64,000 nucleotides of DNA, taken from NCBI GenBank assembly GCA_963605415.1, contig CAVCUL010000011.1, positions 3,484 through 67,483 of the forward strand, in the 5' to 3' direction. The notes below the pieces were generated by a model. The model was given only the letters and a program-made list of their open reading frames with translations. It was not told the origin of the DNA and ran no database searches. Below are positions 20,901 through 28,027 of the stretch, piece after piece (the stretch's first letter is position 1; each line of letters starts with the position of its first letter). The DNA is from CAG-217 sp963605415 (GTDB taxonomy: Bacteria; Bacillota; Clostridia; Oscillospirales; Acutalibacteraceae). The position numbers and the translations under genes are program-made.

Positions 20901-22160
20901 CATAGCTTTATCGGCAGAAAGTCCACGCTGTGTTGCGTCTTTTGCTGTGCTGGCTGCTGCACTGGAACTCATAATGGCCAAAGATAACGGCTCAGGCAAA
21001 ACGGCTAACGAACCGAAATCGCCTATAGAAAGCCCTGTCTGGTACAGGAAGCTGGCTGCTTTCGAGGCAAACTCGCTATTCGTTTTATCCATCACTTTGT
21101 TTTGAATGTTCTCGGAATTTTTTTCCGCAATGGTGTCTCGCAAATTTGTGGCTCCAAAAACGCCTGTATTGGTATCAAGCGGCTTATATTCGCCGGAAAT
21201 TGCAGAGCTCAGCCCCTCTTTTGCAATCTGCGGAAGCGCACTCGTCTGGACAGAGTTAAGTGCTACATACGCAGCTGATGACGCTACCGGGTGTTTATCT
21301 GAGAAGTCGGCCATCTGCTCACTCAGATTCTGTGTTTCTATCTCGTTTCGTTTTCTGGAATATGTATCAATCAGACTTTCAGCGTCATAGCCATTACTTT
21401 GTAACTGCTTTACCGCAGCCTGGTAATCGTTATATGCGGTTTGGTAGACTTTCTGATACTGTTGCAAGCCCTGCAATGCTGAAGTATTACCAGGCTGCAT
21501 TGCCAGTGCTTGAGTATTATCAATATTCGATTGTGCAGTTTCCGCATTGGACTTAGCTTTGGCAGCTGCAGCAACAACGGCTGCAACATCCGCATTACTG
21601 TTCAGCAACTTCAAATTACTCGCTTGGCTATGCTCCCACTCGTTCTTTTTCTGGTCTTTGAGAGCGGACTTGAATAAGCGCTTAGCGTCTTTGCTTTCGC
21701 TTGTATCTTGTCCTTTCTTTTTTGCTTCTTTCTCTGCCTCTTTTAGAGCCTTGAGTTTTTCGTTCACGGCATCGTAACGGCTGTCCGCCTGCTGGTGCTC
21801 TGCTTTAGCAGAACTGTACTCATCTGTGCCCAAACTGGCAAACTGTTTTATCGCCGTTGTAAAACGATCTTTGCGTGCTTGATTCCTTTGCGCACGCAAA
21901 TATGACTGACCCGCATCATATCCAGCAGCATTCACTCTCGCCTCGGCGATTTGATACAGTTTCGGCACATCAAAATCGTCAACAGCTTTCAGTGCAGCAG
22001 ACGAAGCCCGCCAGCTGGCATTTTTAGCCTGATCACTCTCCTTAGCACCTGTAACAGCAGCTTTTTTCACTACATCACGATTGATATAGTCAGAGCGGCG
22101 AACGCCCTCTTGCTTGTCCTTTTCCTTTACAGATTTCTGTAAATCTGCCCAATATCCCAT
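12000..22160 (-). CDS. Giant polyvalent virion protein (3386 residues) with nuclease-like and ADP-ribosyltransferase-like domains
   Basis: The longest gene, 27% of the prophage. Start at 22160 with AAGGAG upstream. Visible parts: a coiled-coil N-terminus (to about 300); hydrophobic alanine/glycine-rich stretches near 370-545; a metallopeptidase-like HELGEYTH near residue 980; a PBECR-like nuclease segment around 1180-1330 (HIEKRHG, VYSTEFKNKDG); and an ART-PolyVal-like domain from about 1415 (FYHGTARAD, AYFTDD). An R/G/S-rich linker lies at 1804-1882, then basic coiled coil, then a conserved C-terminal half (LPD-like, 2370-3000) with a membrane-like segment near 2870. Such proteins in short-tailed phages are packed in the capsid and ejected into the host. 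It follows the small virion genes and precedes the fibre, which fits an ejection protein. Domain calls are from motif memory only. Confidence 0.75.
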   Translation of the reverse strand: MGYWADLQKSVKEKDKQEGVRRSDYINRDVVKKAAVTGAKESDQAKNASWRASSAALKAVDDFDVPKLYQIAEARVNAAGYDAGQSYLRAQRNQARKDRFTTAIKQFASLGTDEYSSAKAEHQQADSRYDAVNEKLKALKEAEKEAKKKGQDTSESKDAKRLFKSALKDQKKNEWEHSQASNLKLLNSNADVAAVVAAAAKAKSNAETAQSNIDNTQALAMQPGNTSALQGLQQYQKVYQTAYNDYQAAVKQLQSNGYDAESLIDTYSRKRNEIETQNLSEQMADFSDKHPVASSAAYVALNSVQTSALPQIAKEGLSSAISGEYKPLDTNTGVFGATNLRDTIAEKNSENIQNKVMDKTNSEFASKAASFLYQTGLSIGDFGSLAVLPEPLSLAIMSSSAAASTAKDATQRGLSADKAMYTATAAAIAESFFEKFSLENLKAMKASGKTGFVNQLIDVAKQSFTEGSEEFFTDLANAASDFIINGRDADLAQQYQYLVNEKGISKKEAAKRVAANFGLQIGESFLGGAISGGALGGAVSTINSIEGAKVQHEYSRYGKDVRRSGNAGELIDAGLTADKNSKLYRIAAELADTEESGKTVSKRQLGKLAMELQSSDDAATTQAQKAVLEDAVRQRLQDSGVKNADKAASRFVSSYFDGEGKIKGNKATKALYAELRDNSTDWAQSTTRSMAYEMLRGGASGAYLNELLVNDQPKSYNEFKDTYGGITEAKIAQLEQERLEQEPAEQRENEHGSADTSYNALLTEATTPVVSQRAEPVPESQVKGVLKVQDGHTVVELQDGTKTTADYVQFDNPNTKAVYKSAAKFGSLGAYTLVKNYDSKVNPYSYLHAAESFYNAGASGKITFDQAANTLSAPIEMGIMDRGAANELFLSGQEQSKAIGTTKTAVTKANKNHGGVVTLTGEATVTPQEKEVLDRVAAKTKLDIVLDGSLESNDNGYIDPANGKVVLNPDSGHIYATLMHELGEYTHAYNTAEMLDACRPVVEYMLATGDYAHDDKIDLLQKYVDGYSENGKQYSIEDAVSEMIFDFISGEASTQEGGEKFAKWLAEDTDLTPKEKKSVVEKIKDFFTKLLDAVRSVIEGQGALNTTARAGQKAAQQVPVLDDFFNALDNAIDNRQSMLDGEQRNTTDDNSSTGIRFSKDLDQYPYDMQTVIKEYLAAVDNKILKFIQDFKSGSYKKKVGRLQLGEVSDRQAADIKRLLGIDIQGFKNSINTNALRHIEKRHGVNGEHDHSMKNANDLARVGYILENYDDVDILRDQNGNPVYSTEFKNKDGSYAPMVGFFKKINGTYYVAESIVDSRWKKAWVTSVYINKNRHGYLSTNMAVTPHQFTPETPLRSPVSANTKVTQNGPDVNTHSMQNGQKNAQNGGSNTRHSLEVDSQGNALTEAQQRRYKNMAPELRDEDGKIKPFYHGTARADRVGYVFDPKRATSGPMAYFTDDPDIATNYSRDKADTSIAYDSDYDSYETQFQVNGKPVTEYWNTLTAAEKKAMTEKVKQVTLDDDDNIVLKPGNQIGIGSFSDYELHRAKGNALSVLVDMWLGDGNLWNEESRFLDVLKAVGIDQAQYNDPDYREEKVYQAYLNITNPYNTGKLDQSFVDDLQSYVDDADMSRYATDNAQADMWDKNGIPIEDWLERLQDDLDNGTTYAWTTVPDVVTDFLKDSGYDGIVDQGGKNGGDQHTVAIPFYSNQIKEVTNGNPTDSPDIRYSKQIEVDEFDEAGYDVINTTGKRRYADLKREVMTWDADRHMNEVRCITIDSGFYVYKTLDTPTRDILVYKPQTATTRREFNEIRKITHERKNAGPVSASAQFGYIGREVRGDRQLSGMESGQHKRNASGAGRSLRGEGNGDRGRSAQNGDYDQLQEGLSADSRKSKSIDDTGRTSLLRDDKRLDEMNITLRQVFDSQELETGHHTSQTQVQRVARQLKKSTGSKMDTPRLMVQLKGLFDYIGNNDDVTFSSVMDQAKEIAHELLDSTPEHTVRDEYAQEVLDTLRGMAITLSDEQKAETAYHHDRYGNYRKRLFGAVNLAKDGQSLDSAWQELAESYPGTFDAEENSQNMPERLLEIVEELKDSYYSYDGMDMDDAATTVAYDIFDAYMDTPEYKTYAQRQNDRFTAMQNKYRKRLQSVKDDYRQRYEEKLKAVQSKSRQDKADMRTQYADQLKAQRQLYAERRHRDVEKRRKTVQKNKIKKQILDLMSLAANGGKERRVPNGLLDSVKELGRAVLLDGKAGERLDSYLNKVRDGFDKIEGNDSQKSEYATLVADYNNLFKGQILQLKESIGDKSINDMTADELEQTYQLIRSVKKAVTNSNRLFKAEKAATVESQGQQIIQELKGSKKDPNGKKTNERIEFLKGFGYNALKPEYFFRMQGSPTLEKLYHNLRSGQDTWARDCYDARQYSQRLKEKYHAYNWNQKRTFTLETQYGEKLKFNLQQLLYLYALSRREPAMQHLTQGGMVFDKVSTRSKRGKRIVELTDNTAHPLTVDDIAKAADMLTKEQKSYAQDMQRYLADTMGAKGNQVSRAMYDIDLFTDSDYIPMRSAGDYVQYIQDKANGDAKIKNSGFTNQLNAHANNALVISSFDDVWANHVNDMALYHSFTLPLEDFQRVYNYHTQVGENGTVSQAVRGYMDTESKRYIEQFIRDLNGGVRPDNGSRYVNKGISLFKKGAVFASASVAIQQPSAIARAMAVIPAKHFVATTIGKRDYAQLQKYAPVAIVKEMGYFDTGMGKTATDWINEDKPRSFGQKLGALFTDSDYRDSVLSALPEKADELTWAHIWNACVHEARTDFHLTGEAAYQKAGERFSEVVDRTQVYDSVFSRSGMMRSSDNAMKMATAFMAEPTTSLNMLVDAVYQVKNGNAPKSYGARVVGSLVAAAALNSVLQSIVTAARDDDDDKTYMEVYLGQLLPNMWSNLNPAGQIPILKDAISIFQGYDVSRADMNLFADLYDAVQAVDSDTISTGQKVNRLAGALSAFVGLPYKNVARDVQSIFNVVHKATLDMHTGATGTKEVFNDEMKGQLLIDDLLEKFGVEMFPDTDKSAKLYKAVSTGDQETVDRMQREAGDDETFNRMLVAAVKANDQNAGKAAQAHLEGDYDGFDAKLQDIIKLGFSDEIAIKAVDGIESAAKALVTAKENDDGTDEYKTEYKEKFDQVVATGFDAKALEKYVSDHVDTSNEPKGNLKSRYDYSDVALAISKNDGSSAKRMRQDLIDTAVKNGYTKDKAEDMVDKAIRREFAKSDERLLRASEAYKVAAFDTYEANVRAIAADDYFTMDEVATMAKGHTNKTGIPYSSSDVVKAMESNSGKVKSIISQLEKAGKAGKDGAYIKSRITAAYKDKYIKGDETTRRNIRQKMYNTGLYTADEIYKRTSAWLKSK
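16514..16747 (-). CDS. Overprinted 77-residue ORF inside the giant gene, own ribosome site
   Basis: It lies on the same strand as the giant gene in another frame. The ATG at 16747 is preceded by AGGAGGG at 7 bases, a near-perfect ribosome site. The product looks like a real small helical protein (KERMLVLFQLLHNLGISDEK, YLGWNLDNINAMLLALADRY) and uses common codons such as CTG, GAC and GAG. Over the same bases the giant frame gives a low-complexity R/G/S/N-rich linker with rarer codons (CGA, GGA, TCT). No function is recognised. Confidence 0.5.
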   Translation of the reverse strand: MKSEKSLMKERMLVLFQLLHNLGISDEKCEGIASYLGWNLDNINAMLLALADRYEEKGTVTEEEVLKMVIMISCKKD

Positions 22161-22177
22161 TTGAAGCTCTCCTTATA

Positions 22178-23248
22178 TTAGCTATTTTTCTTTTTATCGT
22201 TTATGGTAGGCGTTATATTATAATTTCGGCACAGCGTATTGTATTGAGATTTAGATATATGGCCCTCAAAATATGCGTCTTCTATTGCTTCCGCTTTACC
22301 CTGTTGACTGCGATTCATGCCAACGGTTCTAACAAAGCCGTCCATTTGCCGTTCCGTCCATCTTTCCCCTCTGTTCTCATATCTTGGATGTCCAAATTTT
22401 TCTTCCCATGATGACTTCACATCAAAAGACGCATACACATTGACCTTCTTTTTTTCGTTCTCGACCTTCTTGTTTTCGTTACCGCTATTTCCAGAGCGTG
22501 ACGCCTTTGCAGCCTTGGCGGCCTTTGCGGCTTCCTCCTGCTGCTTTTTCCATTGCAGTACATCCAGCTTGTACTCCTGATCAGCCTTCCACTTGGAGAG
22601 CGCTCTGTCCGCCTTGCTCTCACTCAAGTTGCCCTCGTATTTAACCATATCGCTAAGGAAGGACAGATTATCACTGTATGCCTGGCTATCCACCGCACTG
22701 GTCTTTTCCACCGCTGCGTCCCACAGAGAGCGTGCATTCTGTAAAGCTTCCACCTTGTCCTGGTACTTTTGATAATCAAACGCACCCGCTTCACTGGCCA
22801 GCTGTCCGCCGGCGGCTTTATTGTCCATTTCCCCGGAGCGGATTTGATTGGCCGCAGACAGTTTGGACAGCAAATCCTCATTCTGACCGGCCAATCCGTT
22901 CACATAGCTCTGCTGGGCTGCCGGCACGGTATAGTCCGTGTCATAGCCACCAGCCATATTCTCTTCTGCGTTGGTCTGCGTGTCCGCTGCTGCCAGCTTA
23001 GAAAGCGCCGCATAGTCTCTGGCATAATCACCGAACACATCAGCATTGCCGAAATTGGATGACTGGGCACGGCGATTGAGAATATCGTCCACCGCACCCT
23101 CTACCATCTTAGCGAATGTACCGTTACGGTAGGGCCCGATCGCGCCAAGTCTATTGTCATAGTTGTTTCTGGTCTTTTGTGCATTCTTAGTAGCCGCAGA
23201 CTGTTTTACCTTGCCAAGAGCCTTCATGGCCTTAGAGCTGTAACTCAT
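22178..23248 (-). CDS. Putative internal virion protein
   Basis: A 356-residue soluble protein with long alanine-rich helices and a strongly charged coiled coil at about residues 225-270 (WKKQQEEAAKAAKAAKA). It has no recognised catalytic motif. It lies between a 263-residue protein of similar make-up and the giant polyvalent protein, the position of internal or ejection proteins in short-tailed phages. The start follows AAGGAGGGAT. Confidence 0.6.
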   Translation of the reverse strand: MSYSSKAMKALGKVKQSAATKNAQKTRNNYDNRLGAIGPYRNGTFAKMVEGAVDDILNRRAQSSNFGNADVFGDYARDYAALSKLAAADTQTNAEENMAGGYDTDYTVPAAQQSYVNGLAGQNEDLLSKLSAANQIRSGEMDNKAAGGQLASEAGAFDYQKYQDKVEALQNARSLWDAAVEKTSAVDSQAYSDNLSFLSDMVKYEGNLSESKADRALSKWKADQEYKLDVLQWKKQQEEAAKAAKAAKASRSGNSGNENKKVENEKKKVNVYASFDVKSSWEEKFGHPRYENRGERWTERQMDGFVRTVGMNRSQQGKAEAIEDAYFEGHISKSQYNTLCRNYNITPTINDKKKNS

Positions 23249-23259
23249 CTAATCCCTCC

Positions 23260-24051
23260 TTACTTTTTGTTAAGAATTTTCTTTTGCAGTGCGTAGTCTC
23301 TATTTGCAATAGTCTTTTCCTGCTTGCGTGCCTGCTGGCTCTCGTTCAGGTTGCCGTAATACTGCTGTTGACCGGAGGCAAAGCTGCGGTCATCATTCCA
23401 TTTCGTGTAGCCATTGGAATAGGAAGTATTGAACAGGTTCGTGTTGTAATCCATCTTGTTATAGGCGTTGCCCACAGCATCCTGATACTGCCCATACTGC
23501 TGCTGATTCACACCATTAAGAAGATCATAAGCGTTCTGCTTGCCTTGCTGCTGTTGGTCATACTTCTGAAACGCCAGGGACAGCAACTGCGATTGCGCAT
23601 TGGACAGGTTGTTTAGCTGCGCTTGGTTGGCAGCATTACCTGCCGTAGTCGCCGCAGAGGAAGCATAGCCACCTGTGGCTGACGCCATCTGGCCCATAGT
23701 GTCCAGCATATCATTGCGGCCCTGCGCCTGGTACTGTGCCTTATAGGCCTGGTATGCAGCGTCATTGTCTGCGTCATAGGAAAACTTCGACTTCAAGATG
23801 CCGCCCAACATATTTTGCAGCCGAGCGGTATAGTCCGTCAGGCCGTTTGCCTTGGCATATCCGCCATAGCCGCCGTCTAACAGAGAATTGTAGCCTTTGA
23901 CGCTGGCGTCCATGTTCTGCTTTTCCTTGGAACTCATCAGCGCTTTGTAGTCCTTGGACTTGGTCCACCCGCCGCTATAGCTCTTGACTGTTTTTGTCCA
24001 ATTATTCAGATTTTTTTGCGCAGCAGTTTGTTTCGGTTTACTCTTTGCCAT
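23260..24051 (-). CDS. Putative internal virion/structural protein
   Basis: A 263-residue protein rich in Gln, Ala, Asn and Tyr. It has a lysine-rich start (MAKSKPKQTAAQKNL), a helical middle (YQAYKAQYQAQGRNDMLDTM) and an Ala/Gly-rich turn (ATGGYASSAATTAGNAA). The composition fits a virion component ejected with DNA or forming part of the short tail. It starts directly after the stop of the gene upstream. Confidence 0.55.
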   Translation of the reverse strand: MAKSKPKQTAAQKNLNNWTKTVKSYSGGWTKSKDYKALMSSKEKQNMDASVKGYNSLLDGGYGGYAKANGLTDYTARLQNMLGGILKSKFSYDADNDAAYQAYKAQYQAQGRNDMLDTMGQMASATGGYASSAATTAGNAANQAQLNNLSNAQSQLLSLAFQKYDQQQQGKQNAYDLLNGVNQQQYGQYQDAVGNAYNKMDYNTNLFNTSYSNGYTKWNDDRSFASGQQQYYGNLNESQQARKQEKTIANRDYALQKKILNKK

Positions 24052-24621
24052 TTATCTGATCCCCCATATATACGATATTGTTCGTGCTGTGATCGTCACA
24101 CTGCCGCTTTTCACATTGGCAGAATAGCAGTTGTCGATCGTCACCGTATTTCCTGCGTAGTCGCCGTCCACGGACCACACAGTAAAACTGTCTGTTGCAC
24201 CAATGTGCGTATGCGACCCGCGAACGGCAGTACAGCTACGATCTCCGTCCAGAATAGGACACAGGGCGTGCATCCAGCTATTGCTAAAACGGATAAGCAA
24301 AAAACGGTAGTTGTCCACGCTGTCATTCAGCGTGATGGTATCGCCAGCCTTTGCGGTGCTCCCGCTGAATAGCAAAGCAGACGACCGGCCGTCCCGGATT
24401 ATCTCATCCACCTGCTCTGCTTTCAGACCTCCGGCACTCTGCTGATCACCGTCTCCCTCCTTGGTTAATGACGCAAGGAAAGTCCGCGTCAGGTTCTGTT
24501 CGTCCATGTTGTTCAACGCATAATTCAGCTTATCTGCCATCTGATTCAGGTACAGATACAGACGCTGTATCCGCTGACTATCCGTTACGCCGTCAGACGG
24601 CTTACCAATGTTAAAAGTCAT
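24052..24621 (-). CDS. Putative tail/appendage protein
   Basis: A 189-residue protein with a helical N-terminus (SQRIQRLYLYLNQMADKLN), a short linker, and a beta-rich C-terminal half (TITLNDSVDNYRFLLIRFS, SGSVTITARTISYI) of the kind found in phage appendage and receptor-facing proteins. It overlaps the 902-residue tail gene by 4 bases. Function is inferred from neighbours. Confidence 0.5.
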   Translation of the reverse strand: MTFNIGKPSDGVTDSQRIQRLYLYLNQMADKLNYALNNMDEQNLTRTFLASLTKEGDGDQQSAGGLKAEQVDEIIRDGRSSALLFSGSTAKAGDTITLNDSVDNYRFLLIRFSNSWMHALCPILDGDRSCTAVRGSHTHIGATDSFTVWSVDGDYAGNTVTIDNCYSANVKSGSVTITARTISYIWGIR

Positions 24622-27326
24622 AAGTCACTCCCTAAAGTCATTGTGTTTGCGATACCGATCACCCGAACATCTCCGCAGCCTTCCAGTCGCAGCGCATAAT
24701 GATCACAGGCTTGCGGAACGATGTTCAGCACTTCCGTCTTCGGTGTACCGTTGCCAGTCAACACGCCCATTTGGAGCCACTGTCCGCTGCTGTCATACTG
24801 GATAAACGCCTTGAGCACAGCGCCCAGTGCAATCTTTGCCCGCAGGTTAATCCGGCTGACGATCTTCTTATCCGGGTATGAAAAGTCTATGGCACCAGTC
24901 TCTGCGTACCATTCCACCTTGCTTTCCGTTTGGTACAGTTCCAGTCCAGACAAAGCTGTCTCGTTGTGTCGGCCAAGCTCATGGAAGATACAATCTGGGT
25001 CCATTGCATAAACCGTCCCGGTGTAATCTGTAATAAAGTGCAGATACCGCGTTCCGTTCAGACGCACCCACAGGCCGGTATTCAAGTCATAGACGAAGGT
25101 TTCATAGCCGCCGTCCGTCTCGTTCTTCATAGAGATATAATACTTGCCAAGGGAACTTCCGGCGTTGGCTTCTGTGTATCGTGTATTACCCAGGGCAGCA
25201 GAAATGTTGGTCGCCGTGCTGCCATCAAATACACACACGCCGTCCAGCGACTTATAGAATACCGCCCCATTCAGCACCGCCAGCGATCCAGAGCAGTCAT
25301 TTTCAACGCCGCGATCTTCAATGGCAATGCGTTGGTATGCCGCTGGATAGCCACCGTAAATGCCATAAATCTTATTTTGCTTGAAGAAGTACGGCATATC
25401 GTTTAAGGACACTGCGCCGGTAAACGGCTCATCATCACCCAGCGACAATGCGTAGGAGTCGGACGCCGTATTCTCAAAGCAATACCAGTTGGTCGGATCA
25501 CCCAGCTTGCTGGCGTAGATTTGGTTAATGTGCTTGCCTGTGGAATCATAGCCATACTTGCAGCCCCACACACGGTTTTGGGCAACGGTCACATAGTCCA
25601 ACTCCGGGATCACTTTTTCAATCGTGGTTGGTCTACTGTAGCTTGCAACAGGACCACGCAACATTCCTTTAACAATTATCCAACTGCCATCATCAGCCGT
25701 GGAGTGCACATTTACCCATTCCGTTGTAAATGCATCATCCGGGGACAGCTTGACCGTGTCCCCGGCTTTGACAGACTGAAGCACACTGTCTTTGATTTCT
25801 GTGGTATTGATATACACATAGGGCACCGGAATGGCAATCCAGGCATCTGCCGTAGAAGAATATGACTTATACACCGGCGCTTCTGCATTCGTTGTGTCCA
25901 GCCAAAATGTATAAAACCAGGTGTTTGAGAACAGCACATTGTCCTCTGCCACCCAAGCGCCGTCCTCTTTCCTATACAATGTACCTTGGCTGTACTTCTT
26001 CAACCCGCTGCCGGTGGTACCAGTTGTATCCAGCCAATAATCATAGTTGCTTACCCCTGGATCCTTATCCTGGCGCTTCCAGTTGGCTGCCGAACACAGC
26101 AATACAAGTGCACCATGCTCGTCCACAGTTCTCAAGTCGCCATTAGAACGCACTACATAAGTACCGACTGCAGCACCCGCCGGTTTGTTGGCACCACAAT
26201 ACAGTCTCGTGTGAAGCGTGCCGTCCTCCGTGCACATCGTGCATACTAAGTTCTCGCCGGCAGTAGCCTTGAACGCCAGCGGCAACACGCCCTTGTCCGG
26301 TTCTTCAGTATCAAAACACAAACCGTATGGGAAGATTAGGATTTTCGTACCGAAGTTTAACAACTGCATTTTGCCATCCACGGCTGCAAAATCCTGTGTG
26401 TTCAAATCAAGGTCATATCGTTTTCCGGCGTAATACAGCACATCATTGAATACAGAAGTGATTTGTTGATTTTTGATCAGACAGTCAACATTTTTACCAG
26501 AAACCGCCTTTTCGATAAAGGTGATGTCCTCCGGCCGCTCTCCGGTATAGATGAGCTCATTGGCTATTCGTGTCGCGTCCTTTTTCGCTATAGCCAATAA
26601 ATCCATATATAGAGTACGCGCTTCGCTATCTGCTTTTTGTGGATCGGTGACCTTCCTGGACATCGTGTATGCAGAGTTTATGGTAATCGTTACCTTAAAA
26701 GCGCCACTCGTAACGACAGGAACAAACTGCTGTTCTTTCAGATCAATGTGAGTTTCACCTATGTCTGCTCCAGCAACCTCCCTTGATACTCCGTCTCTTG
26801 TCAACCCATCTATACCCTCTTTAGGAATGTCGAACGATTGAAAACACCTCATCGTTACATACGGGACTTCAGGTATAACAAAATTTGAACCATGTTCGCG
26901 ATAATATGGGTTCTTTAGCCAAACTTCTGCGCTCTCGCGTAATATGTTTCTGAACTCGATTTTAAATTCCAAACTAAATGGCGCGTTCAGCGTCACCGTA
27001 ATATCTTCAGCACCCGGAATATAGGCCAAATCATCCTGCTCTTTTGCGATCACATCCCAGTCTGGTTCAACAAGATTGTACCGATTCCAGTATTTAACAC
27101 CGTCTGAGCACACTGCTGATATCACATACATTTCGGATTGGTCGAGTTCCGGATACTTGTACCGGTTCACCGGCGCACGATTGGACAGCATAGGGTAAGC
27201 ATCCACAGTGATATTCTCTGTATCAAAGAACTCTCCGGCCTGCTGCACAACGCGGTGGTTATAGCCCAGGAATGTGGAGATCATCTCTCGGTTATTGCTC
27301 ACATTGCTAAGCACTGGTCTTTGCAT
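24618..27326 (-). CDS. Large tail protein, tail-tube/nozzle-like (T7 gp12-like role)
   Basis: A 902-residue beta-rich protein just after a small connector-like gene. The start MQRPVLSNVSNNREMISTFL and the segment PTNWYCFENTASDSYALSLG, followed by many short beta motifs (VAQNRVWGC, LAVLNGAVFYKSLDGVCVFD), suggest a propeller-like nozzle of a short tail. In T7-like and P22-like phages such a protein forms the distal tube through which DNA leaves. Start at 27326 follows AGGAGGTGC. A role by position is more secure than a family name. Confidence 0.6.
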   Translation of the reverse strand: MQRPVLSNVSNNREMISTFLGYNHRVVQQAGEFFDTENITVDAYPMLSNRAPVNRYKYPELDQSEMYVISAVCSDGVKYWNRYNLVEPDWDVIAKEQDDLAYIPGAEDITVTLNAPFSLEFKIEFRNILRESAEVWLKNPYYREHGSNFVIPEVPYVTMRCFQSFDIPKEGIDGLTRDGVSREVAGADIGETHIDLKEQQFVPVVTSGAFKVTITINSAYTMSRKVTDPQKADSEARTLYMDLLAIAKKDATRIANELIYTGERPEDITFIEKAVSGKNVDCLIKNQQITSVFNDVLYYAGKRYDLDLNTQDFAAVDGKMQLLNFGTKILIFPYGLCFDTEEPDKGVLPLAFKATAGENLVCTMCTEDGTLHTRLYCGANKPAGAAVGTYVVRSNGDLRTVDEHGALVLLCSAANWKRQDKDPGVSNYDYWLDTTGTTGSGLKKYSQGTLYRKEDGAWVAEDNVLFSNTWFYTFWLDTTNAEAPVYKSYSSTADAWIAIPVPYVYINTTEIKDSVLQSVKAGDTVKLSPDDAFTTEWVNVHSTADDGSWIIVKGMLRGPVASYSRPTTIEKVIPELDYVTVAQNRVWGCKYGYDSTGKHINQIYASKLGDPTNWYCFENTASDSYALSLGDDEPFTGAVSLNDMPYFFKQNKIYGIYGGYPAAYQRIAIEDRGVENDCSGSLAVLNGAVFYKSLDGVCVFDGSTATNISAALGNTRYTEANAGSSLGKYYISMKNETDGGYETFVYDLNTGLWVRLNGTRYLHFITDYTGTVYAMDPDCIFHELGRHNETALSGLELYQTESKVEWYAETGAIDFSYPDKKIVSRINLRAKIALGAVLKAFIQYDSSGQWLQMGVLTGNGTPKTEVLNIVPQACDHYALRLEGCGDVRVIGIANTMTLGSDL

Positions 27327-27337
27327 AAACGCACCTC

Positions 27338-27703
27338 CTAAAAGCGCAGCGGCGCATTCTTGGCCGCGTGCGTGCGGTTGTACTGGTTACGGAATGAGGT
27401 CAGCATTGTATTAAATACAGAGTTTACAGCGCTGTATCGGTTAAAGTCACCGGTGTACAGCAGCATTTGGGACTGCAAGTAATGTATATAAAGTTCGTCA
27501 TAAGGAGACGGCACAAGCAGTTCCTGGGTATTCGGCGTTTTCTCCGTGTATCCGGCAAAAGCAGGTGTGCCCTCTCTGGCGTCCATAATTTCCAATTTGA
27601 TTTGTTTATCCAGTCTGTTCAGCCAGGCGATTTTTTCATTCATAGAAAAGGTCGTGTTGGGGCACAGCTTGTCCGCCTGGTTGACTGCTTCTGCAATCGT
27701 CAT
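27338..27703 (-). CDS. Head-tail connector/adaptor protein
   Basis: A 121-residue, largely helical protein (MTIAEAVNQADKLCPNTTFS, then EKIAWLNRLDKQIKLEIMD; YIHYLQSQMLLYTGDFNRY). Its size, helix pattern and place between capsid and tail-tube genes match adaptor proteins of the gp11/gp6 kind that dock under the portal. Confidence 0.65.
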   Translation of the reverse strand: MTIAEAVNQADKLCPNTTFSMNEKIAWLNRLDKQIKLEIMDAREGTPAFAGYTEKTPNTQELLVPSPYDELYIHYLQSQMLLYTGDFNRYSAVNSVFNTMLTSFRNQYNRTHAAKNAPLRF

Positions 27704-27725
27704 ATTGTTGTTCCCTCCTCATAGT

Positions 27726-27759
27726 AAAAAGGGCAGACGGAATATTCCGTCCGCCCTTT
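27726..27759 (-). terminator. Terminator between the capsid block and the tail block
   Basis: Minus-strand stem GGGCGGACGGAAT / ATTCCGTCTGCCC followed by TTTTTACT. It probably keeps capsid transcripts more abundant than those of the tail genes. Confidence 0.8.
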
Positions 27760-27764
27760 GTCGG

Positions 27765-28010
27765 TTACATACCAGCTGCCTGTGCAGCCAGCTTTTGAAT
27801 GAGCTTGGCATTCTCTGCTTCCATCTGAAGTCTACGATTGACTACCTCTGCAATCGGCTCCGGCACTTCTACCGGAACACCACGCTCGATCTGATATGAG
27901 CCAACGCCTGCCACAGAAGCAAACATATGGCTCTCGTTGTTCATTGGGTCCAGCGGAATAAGCACAGGCACCATCTTCCACTTAGGTGCAGTTTCCTTCT
28001 TCTCAGCCAT
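27765..28010 (-). CDS. Small head protein after the major capsid gene
   Basis: An 81-residue protein: a basic start (MAEKKETAPKWKMVPVLIPL), a segment with SHMFASVAGVGSYQIERGVP, and a helical tail (VVNRRLQMEAENAKLIQKLA). Small proteins of this pattern follow N4-gp56 capsid genes and may decorate or complete the head. It shares the capsid transcript that ends at 27726-27759. Confidence 0.6.
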   Translation of the reverse strand: MAEKKETAPKWKMVPVLIPLDPMNNESHMFASVAGVGSYQIERGVPVEVPEPIAEVVNRRLQMEAENAKLIQKLAAQAAGM

Positions 28011-28027
28011 TCTTAATAATCCTCCAA

